Origin: Microstegium vimineum
Lineage: Eukaryota > Streptophyta > Magnoliopsida > Poales > Poaceae
Reading direction: 5' to 3'
NCBI GenBank assembly: GCA_022036555.1
Contig: CM039128.1
Span: forward strand, 1,488,001-1,552,000
DNA length: 64,000 nucleotides
Both the position numbers and the translations under genes were made by a program. Shown piece by piece: positions 56,685 through 64,000 of the stretch (position 1 is the stretch's first letter; each line of letters begins with the position of its first letter). A model generated the notes under the pieces. The model was not told the DNA's origin. It worked only from the letters and a program-made list of their open reading frames with translations, and made no database searches.

Positions 56685-56976
56685 GGTGGCCACTGCGACG
56701 TACCCTATCCAGATGGGCTTGTTCTTCTTCTCCCACGCGTACACGAACTTGGTGATCTTGTAGTGGCTGGCGGCGGCCACTCCCGACTTGGTGAGGAGGT
56801 CGTCGTAGCCGTACCTGCAGAGTCCTCCTCGTTATTGAAGCCGTCGTAGGTGGCCGCCACGACCTCGCGCGCCGTAGGAGATGATGGACTTGCGTAGGTC
56901 CATGTCCAGCGGCTCCAGGAGGCCATTCCACGACTTGGCGATGCTTCCGGTGGTTGCAGCTGATCGAAGACACCAT
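56685..56976 (-). pseudogene. PLA1-II N-terminal relic
   Basis: On minus the sequence encodes, with frame shifts, SIAKSWNGLLEPLDMDLRKS, then VVAATYDGFNNEED, then KFVYAWEKKNKPIWIGYVAV. These correspond to the first third of the PLA1-II genes at 5.4 and 32.6 kb. Homology stops abruptly after YVAVAT near 56685; no GHSLG or C-terminal part follows. At least two indels break the frame (near 56876 and 56818). It is a truncated fourth copy. Confidence 0.88.
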
Positions 56977-57076
56977 GGCTATGCACGTACACTTTGATTG
57001 CCAACTATATATAGCTAGCCACTACCTTGGCGGGCGATGCTCTGTTGTGTGTTTCCTCGCTTCAGCTTTTGGGGCC

Positions 57077-57084
57077 TATTTATA
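57077..57084 (-). promoter_or_regulatory. TATA box of the PLA1 N-terminal relic
   Basis: TATAAATA on minus, about 100 bp upstream of the ATG at 56976, with GCTTCAGCTTTTGGGGCC-type flank recalling CTTCAGCTTGGAGTG at the first PLA1 gene. The core promoter may still fire even though the gene is truncated. Confidence 0.65.
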
Positions 57085-57298
57085 ACACTTCGAAGCCAGT
57101 GCGACGCATGCGGATACACGGCTCATTAATTTCAACACACATTGTACCTTTTTATATAGGTAAGTATCCATGCTATACATTTTCATGCAATTATACGTGA
57201 CACTCACAACATACGAACACTCACTTTTATTAATGCACATACGTAAATTAATTTTGTTCCTTTAACTATCTTCGAAAACTAAGCCGGTAAATTTTTGA

Positions 57299-57431
57299 GG
57301 GCTTGTTTAGATATACATGGACGTATCTTCCTCAAACTATATGGGTTGGAATGGATTGAAATGTAATTTAATTTATATATACTTTAACACATATAGATTG
57401 AAAGAGATACATGTAGAACCAAACAAAGGCC
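57299..57431. mobile_element. Tourist-like MITE (133 bp)
   Basis: The left end GGGCTTGTTTAGATATACATG is mirrored by the right end TACATGTAGAACCAAACAAAGGCC. The trinucleotide TGA flanks both sides (57296-57298, 57432-57434). Confidence 0.7.
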
Positions 57432-57732
57432 TGAGATGAAACAAAATCACAACAGAACCATATGCATAATATCACACTGCGGCGACATCATGTCACCCGG
57501 CCATAACAACCATACGTACGTATGTGCCTCGTGTCTCACGTGTGTGTGTGTGTGTCACAACCGATGTCTGAGTAATGTACGTCGGAATATATATGAATTT
57601 CGTCCAATAAAAATTCACAAGAATAATTCAAATAAATCTTAAAAACTCATTCATATAATAGCCATATACTTGAGACCATATAATAGCCACACACAAGGGA
57701 TTGAATGTCACAATTTTGGCATGCATAAGCTT

Positions 57733-57736
<4 letters not shown>

Positions 57737-57809
<73 letters not shown>
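57737..57809. repeat. (TA)n microsatellite (73 bp)
   Basis: This is an uninterrupted AT dinucleotide tract, the longest in the window. Confidence 0.95.
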
Positions 57810-57812
<3 letters not shown>

Positions 57813-57829
57813 GTCAGCCGTGTCCACAC

Positions 57830-59985
57830 GTGACGTTCTGGATGTAAGGATGGATATCTACGTGCAGGCTGGCCTGTAGCGATCGAACATATATATCGCC
57901 GGTGTTCATGGCAACGCATGCATAGCGCACGTGTGAACTGTGCAAACGGCACTCAATTTTGTTGGGTGCCCTGCACGAATAAGAGCCCTCTAACACAGCT
58001 CGTTCGTTTTCTCCAGATTGGAATGTAATTTCGGTCTCTATATAAATTAGGTATTGTCTTTGTTTCGGCCGTCCGTAATTTGAGTTATATCTTATCCCCA
58101 TCTTCATTTTCCTTTGCTCGCATCCATTTTTCCTCTCTCCGGCACACACCCGCCCACTTCCCCGCCGGCGAAACCCACCCACCCTCACTTTCTACAGCAG
58201 CCTGCCACCGCCCTCCGCTTGTGGACGATGGAGGTGGCCTTGGGCGCCTACTCCCATCCTGCAGATCTGGACCGTGACGACCAGATAGCGAGCGACCGGC
58301 CAGGCGGTCGTCGTCGTCTTCAAGGGCCACAGCCTGCCCAATCCCGTCCTCGCATACCTAAGTGACTCTCAAATCCCACCTCCCATCTCATCCCCAGCGC
58401 CTTGCTGCTCCTACCTCGGTTGGTTCGAATTGTAGGGTGCCTCCTCTCATGTCCCAATTGCATCCTCTCTCCCATCTCCTGCAGGAGGCAGTAGCGACAC
58501 CATGACTGCACGGTGGGGGCAGAAGAAGGTGGGACCGACATGGTGGAGGTGGAGGACAAGTAACAGCTGAGCCTTGTGTCCGTTCTGAATTTCTCCTTGT
58601 GTCCGTTCTGAATTTCTCCTTGGGTGACACCTGCCTCACTTTTCCAGTTCCAGTGCTGGACACAGCTGGACCTTCACGGTAAGCTAGCTTCTACATTCCA
58701 TACCTACACACCCATCAATCGCAACTATTCTCCTTATTTTTTCTGAGATGGATGCATATAGGTAATAAATGGCAACATTTTAGTTAGAGATTCTGTGAAC
58801 CATATTTGTTGTATAAGTTTTTGTTTTCAATTAGAGTTTATGTAAACCGATATCTGCTATGTTAGTGTGAATTTTGAATTTTCTGAAATTTCAGTTAGAG
58901 TGAAATATGATTTTTTTTTTTTTTTGAAATTTAAGTTGCTGTGAATGTGAATGTGCTATGTATGGTATTTATCTATTGATGTCATGGTAGACTTAACATT
59001 TCAGGTTGAAATATATACTGAATGGAGCATATTTTAAGATGAGGTGGCTTAATGCTTTCATTCCTTAACATCAAAGTTGTGTTTCACAGTGAAAGAGTTT
59101 ATCACAAATTTGCGCTCATTGGCAAGATTCTAAAACCAGCGCTGAATGAGCATGTGACACCTGTCGCATGCTACTGGAGCTTGGCCTTACTTCTACGTGA
59201 AGAATATGAGCTCATGCTTGTTTTCATAGGTAAATATTCATGCTTTTAGTGTGTCCTTAATTCCAATGTAAGGCATCAATTGTCTGAAAGAGTTTGTTTT
59301 GCAAAAGTTTAATCCACACGTCAAGATGTTTGTCCCAATCTGGAAAACATTATGTGCATGCCTAGACTCCATTCCATACATATGGCTTGTTCATGCAGAT
59401 CGTTTCGCTTGTGAATTTTTTTATGTCAACACCCTATCTATCTTGCTCATTCAGTCATCGACCGTGTTTGCAGTGCTTTTTTCCTAGATGTGTACCTGCG
59501 TGAATTAATAATGAAGCAGTTTTTTTAGTTGTATCGACCCATTCGCTCATTAATTGATCTTTACTATGTTTTCTCTATCAATTTCAGCTTTGTCCCTCAG
59601 TTACTAACTATTGCAAAACTGCATGCATTCTTTTTGCTAAAAATAGTGGATATTCATGTCTTAGAAGGATTCCACTATTCTTAGTGCTAGCTTCCATTTT
59701 AGTTTTGTTCGGATTTTTTTTGCATCGTGGTGAGTTGTTAGTACAATGCATCCATTGGTGGTTTCATCTTGTTATTCTTCAGTAGGCAACACAGACATTA
59801 GTTGACATCTGATAGCTTGGCTAGAGGGTACGACTTCACCCACAACGTTCAAATCCTTAGACCCACTCAAACTGCTTCTGCTTCTTCAGCTACCGAAGCC
59901 CCAAAACATGGCTTCACTGGCTTCATATGTCCCCTAGTTTATTTTTTTAGTGAAGTCCAAACCGTTTTAAGGAGTGCTACTCCAC
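57830..59985. other. Unassigned, partly GC-rich DNA
   Basis: A leader-like C-rich stretch at 58080-58360 holds a short frame starting at 58228 (MEVALGAYSHPADLD), but no domain follows and overlapping frames are as long. A 23-bp tandem repeat (CCTTGTGTCCGTTCTGAATT..) occupies about 58573-58619. T-rich DNA follows to 59985. A spliced non-coding or pseudo-transcript cannot be excluded. Confidence 0.35.
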
Positions 59986-60062
59986 CTATTATGGTCGTGT
60001 TTGGCATAGCTCCAGGAGGCTCCGGTTCCGGCTCCGGCTCCGGCTCCCTATATACTGTTAGG

Positions 60063-61260
60063 TGTTAGAAGAATTGGGCCTAGCCCAATTGATAATTTCT
60101 ATAAATCCCAAAGGTTCACACCAAACTGTCAATTCAAGGCATAGTCCATTGTGCAGTTGTGGATGAGTCGAGCTTGCCGCTCTAGGTGGATGTTCAACCT
60201 TAACCGGTCTCCACTGAAAAAGTTGGTATATTAACAGTACTTTGGTACTTGGAGAATGTAGTGTGCCTCTGGGATCTGGTGGGGGATTGTTAGAAGAATT
60301 GGGCCTAGCCCAATTGATAATTCCTATAAATCCCAAAGGCTCACTCACACATGCATGGTATGGTGGGGGACTATAGTCCCACCTTGCTACTCTAGAGGGA
60401 GTGAGCCTCACTTAAAAGGGTGAGCTATCCCCATCTAGTTGAAGCTATGGGAGTGAGAGGGAAAAGTGAGAAACCCACGCGCGCGCGCGCGCTCGCCTCG
60501 CCTCGCTGGGCGGGGCGAAGGGCGCGGGCGCACGGCATGCGCGTGAATGGTCCGGCGATTTCCCGGCCTCGTGCTTGCGGGTCCGCGGCTACCTTTTGCC
60601 ACTCGTTATTTTTGCATGCATGGAGAAAATTGCGCTGACTGTTTTGGTAAGCAATTATTCTCGTATTAATGGTGATTGATTGAGTGATTGACACTTACCT
60701 TAATACGGTGATTGGCGCGGCTGATTACTTACCATCTGTCGCGGCGCGTCCTGCCTATATACTGGAGAGACGTCTCCCTCATTGGCTACCGGTGCTACAT
60801 CTCCTCCTCGTACCTCTGTGCTGAGCTGCCGTCCTCGCCTTCTCCATCCCGCCGCCGCCGTGTCATCGGCGCCGGGAGAGCAGGTCTCCGAAGCCCACGT
60901 CCTCTCGTGTCCCTGCATGGGGTAGGGGGCGTATAAGGTTTTTGGGAAGCGCCGTCTGCTTCTCTCTACGCCGGCGTCCACTGGTCTTCACCGCCGGTCT
61001 GCTTCGACTACTATTGCGCTAGCTCCTCTAGTGCCGACAACCCCACTGTAAGAATGCCTCTCTCTTTGTTCGTTCTTATGTTTATCATGTTGCTAGCACT
61101 GAGTAGATCGAGATTGCCTCTGATCGTAGTGTTAGCATGTTCGATTCATGTTTTAGTAGACCGTGTATCTGTAATAGGTTTGCCTATGATACACGTTGTT
61201 ATAATTGTTGTCCTCATTACTGGAATTAGATTCATTGCTAATTGGCCTCTATTTCCAACA
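60063..61260 (+). mobile_element. Internally deleted LTR retrotransposon
   Basis: A 5-bp direct repeat TTAGG (60058-60062 and 61261-61265) brackets the unit. It starts with a partial LTR (TGTTAGAAGAATTGGGCCTA, 60063 to about 60110) followed by about 180 bp of internal DNA. That ends in a polypurine tract GGTGGGGGA just before the complete 3' LTR (60288-61260, TGTTAGAAG ... TTCCAACA, 973 bp). The LTR has a TATA-like CCTATATACTGGAGAGACG near 60752. All gag-pol and most of the 5' LTR are missing. Confidence 0.88.
60288..61260 (+). repeat. Complete 3' LTR of the deleted retrotransposon
   Basis: It opens with TGTTAGAAGAATTGGGCC directly after the polypurine tract and closes with TTCCAACA before the TTAGG target repeat. 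A (GC)n run lies at about 60478-60491, and a short GC-rich transcribed-leader-like region at 60820-60990. Confidence 0.82.
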
Positions 61261-61434
61261 TTAGGCACTGTACAAGACTGTAGATCATTGTGTCACATGA
61301 AAAAAGGGCTCCGGCTCCATCCGTCCTCAAAGAGGAACCAGCGGAGCTGCTATTCGGAGGGTTCTCCTAGCTCTACTACAGTAACATCACAGTAGCAGTA
61401 CAATTGTAGAGCCGGAGCCCTTGGAGCCTCACCG

Positions 61435-64000
61435 AACACAGCCATAATGTATCTAAGTACAACAAAATTATGTATCTAGAAAATTCAAAACATCCTGTTT
61501 TTTACACAAATCTAGTTTTTTGTATCATCACCTTGTCTTTATTTGATATGTTTTTTTTTGGAAATAAACCAGGGGTGGGGTAGGGTGGGCTGTAGGATGC
61601 AAATGAACACAGGCACTACTTGATTTTCTTTTTCAGAATACATAAATTGCCAAATTAGGAAGATATTATTGCCTACTGGATGACACTTGAATTGCCTAAG
61701 AAAAAAAACGATCCACTATAGAATTACTAGTAGTGACCTATACTTATCCTTGTACCTATATGGTTGCTCAGTTTAGTTGTATATCCGGCAATAACATAAC
61801 ATTGGATAGGCAACAATACATCATTTAGATAGCAGCAATATTTTTTTTTCTTTTAGCTGCCCCCAAATGTCACCATAAATGGCAGCAATATATTTTTTGT
61901 TCTCTTTTTTGTGCTGCAGAGAAAAAGAAAGTTGTCATCTGCTGTCAGTCAAGTTTTATGTTGGGTTCACTTCAGGTTTGAGCAGTTGCTTTCCACGTTC
62001 TCCTAGCTTCTTTTGCAGCGGCTTGGTGTTTGTGTTGATTTATTTATCCTTTGCCTGACCTACTAGGCCTTTTTGAGTGCTTGATAATTTCGTAGCAGCA
62101 GCAGTAGCATTTTTGTAGAAACATTAGCTGTCCCAACAACATTTCAGGACTTGTTTCTCTGTGCAGTTTTTAGTTTACCACTAGTAGTTGAGGGGGCCAA
62201 AATTGATGTGCTTATGTGATTACTCATTTCTCTCAATTAGGATTTAATCATTTTTATTCACTAGCTAGCCGTTGTAACTCAGCCTGCAATTTTTTTTAGT
62301 TTTAGTCAGTGTTCTAAATTTGACGTACAAGATAAACTGACCACAAAATGTAACAGGTAGTACACTATACTTGGATTAATTGACGATGAGATTTCAGATG
62401 CAGTATTACCGGGCTCATGAGCAGCCATGGGTTAGATCATGTCTGAGGTAAACCCCACTCAACTTGTGGCTGTTAATGGTACTGTTGTATTTTGCGTGAC
62501 TTCTTTTAAGAAAAAAATTAGACCCGTGGAACTGGTGTATAATGCAACCTTAGTTTTATTTATCGGGCCAACTAGCTCTTTTAAGTGTTTAGTAATTTCA
62601 TAGCAGCAGCAACATGTTGGTAATTTTGTAAGAGCATCATTTCTTTTAAAAGGCAACATAGACTCCTTAGTTAAGCAATAATACTACTGCTTTTAGGCAA
62701 TAATTTGTTCTTAAGTAAGCAATAATACCTTGGTAGCAGCATGGATGTTTATGATTTTTGCATTGCAGGTGGCAAGAAACTGCAAGTTTCAATTGCATAT
62801 CATTGCACGTCACCTGTTGGTGAACTGAAGTTCCCAATCCTAGGAAACTTAGGTTTGACCATGTCAACTACAGTGATTTTTTTGTTAATTATTAGTAAAC
62901 TGAATTGTGGCTTACTTATTTAAAGCACCCCTTTCATTCAGCAACTAATCCAATTTAGTGCTATAATGCTTATTAGTCCTGAAATCTAGGAACTAAACCA
63001 ATGATGTTGTGACATTGGTTACTAACATATTTTGTCAAACAATAGGTGTTGTCCACACTAAATTAATACAGAATTTGAACTAAGTTCATTAAAATAATAT
63101 TTTCTGTGATCCACACTGTATAATCACATTGTATACTTATTTATAGATGTGGCTCCATGTTTATTTCACTCTTCCATGTTAATAATAGATTTTAGCTTAT
63201 TTAGGTGGTCAATATGGTTTAGTTGTTCGCCACAAATGATTCTCCTGATTTGATATGCCTTTATTTTCTGTTCAGTCCCAGGGCACCTGCATCTGCATAG
63301 GCTCTCACTATATCCAAAGGAATCTTATTGATCTTCAAGGAATTTTTGGCAGGGGACTTCTCATAAGATCTTTTCTTACTGTGCTGATTCCATCCTTTTG
63401 CTTGCATTGTTTGAATTCAAGGATAGAACGTAATTTAGATGATTTGCTTCTGCAATTATGTCTACACACTTAAAAATGACAATTTCCTGATTACGTATCG
63501 GTTGAGTCATGAGTGTAGATGCTCTGTGAAGCTAATCTACTTTGTATGAATTCAGTGCTAATGATCCTGTGCAAATCATCTGAAGCTTATGGTCTCCTTT
63601 ATGTGAATTCAGTGGAGTCTTAGGACAAGGTTAACTGCACTAAAGTTTGAACCATACGGGCTCACGAAGAAACAAGTTTAAGCCAAGAGCTGGAAGAACG
63701 TAGAAATGGAATGAGTTTAGCTCCGACACTGAATTTTTCTTAAGCAATGTAGGAACATGTAGGAATCAAATTTGCTTATGCAGACGTCAGTAAGAATTGT
63801 ATTAATATTTTTTGTGCATTGGTTTGCTTAAGCAAAACAACTGAATTGTTTATGCAAAAGAACTAAATTTATTATCATTTTGGTCAGATCTGCTTCTAGT
63901 AACATATCTGATATCAGATAATGCAAAACAATTGAACTGCTTTCTAGGTACATATCAAGGTTTGGGTTTGTTCTTTTTTGTTGTCATGATTTTGTGTAAT
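61435..64000. other. Unassigned T-rich DNA with a diverged direct repeat
   Basis: Near 62060-62140 and 62565-62650 related phrases recur (ACTAG(G/C).C.TTTT.AGTG.TT.(G/A)TAATTTC(G/A)TAGCAGCAGCA), a repeat with an offset of about 510 bp. Patches at 61915-61975, 62765-62860 and 63275-63350 are bordered by CAG and look exon-like, but no frame can be joined into a recognisable protein. The window ends inside this region. Confidence 0.35.

Larger units (their letters stand above)
59992..61434. mobile_element. TIR element interrupted by an LTR retrotransposon
   Basis: The left end GGTCGTGTTTGGCATAGCTC ... GGCTCCGG is mirrored by the right end CCGGAGCCCTTGGAGCCTCACCGAACACAGCC. Without the insertion at 60063-61260 the element would be about 245 bp. 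A (GGCTCC)n run at 60018-60048 sits just inside the left end. Target repeats are not clear because the flanks ATTAT/ATAAT are themselves inverted. Confidence 0.65.

Noticed and set aside
57670..57952. Peptides with runs of Ile-Tyr on both strands
   Set aside because: They are translations of the (TA)n microsatellite at 57737-57809.
58085..58365. Protein-coding gene starting with MEVALGAYSHP at 58228
   Set aside because: The frame is short, several frames of similar length overlap it on both strands, and no domain or joined exon was found.
1..64000. CRISPR arrays, bacterial operons, rRNA or obvious tRNA genes
   Set aside because: No regularly spaced repeats, ribosome-binding-site-led gene runs or recognisable cloverleaf boxes were noticed; the sequence is eukaryotic nuclear. 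A tRNA scan was not possible by eye.

Overview
This window is plant nuclear DNA. It shows spliced genes with TATA boxes about 110 bp upstream of their start codons, GC-rich monocot coding sequence in AT-rich intergenic DNA, and dense MITEs of Stowaway, Tourist, Mutator, hAT and CACTA type. The MITE set and the lipase family point to rice (Oryza) or a very close relative. From memory, rice chromosome 1 carries a tandem cluster of class II phospholipase A1 (PLA1-II) genes, and this window looks like that cluster; this assignment is recall, not a search result.

Layout. 0-4 kb: unassigned DNA, a 609-bp foldback Mutator-type MITE and degenerate Stowaways. 4.2-5.6 kb (-): an intronless PLA1-II gene with a one-base frameshift. 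5.5-11.8 kb: nested MITEs, two further copies of the PLA1 promoter without a gene body, and a C-terminal PLA1 relic. 13.7-14.7 kb (-): an intact-looking two-domain DUF26/Gnk2 secreted protein. 15.7-22.4 kb: a complete but disabled LINE with a perfect 14-bp target duplication, then a Stowaway and a 5'-truncated LINE (24-25.7 kb). 27.0-32.8 kb (-): a second PLA1-II gene of two exons split by a 4.5-kb intron with a GC donor. 33.7-34.6 kb: a CACTA element carrying promoter-like and GC-rich filler. 36-39.4 kb: a hAT element and gypsy-like LTR debris. 39.8-43.7 kb: duplicated, unrecognised gene debris. 43.8-47.4 kb: a full-length hAT transposon whose transposase has two nonsense codons beside a probable catalytic Asp. 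47.6-50.6 kb (-): a three-exon CHX-type cation/H+ antiporter pseudogene, itself hit by a hAT MITE. 51.7-54.6 kb: a duplicated flank around GC-rich and T-rich repeat DNA. 55.8-57.1 kb: a retroelement-like coding relic abutting an N-terminal PLA1 relic that keeps its TATA box. 58-64 kb: unassigned DNA containing an internally deleted LTR retrotransposon nested in a TIR element.

Overall this is a birth-and-death gene cluster. One PLA1-II gene reads intact, one is frameshifted, and at least four relics (two promoters, one C-terminus, one N-terminus) mark lost copies. Most remaining structure is transposon-derived, and many ends are fixed here by target-site duplications. I see no wholly new biological system. 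The most unusual items are the GC-AG giant intron, the promoter-only duplications and the nested insertions.
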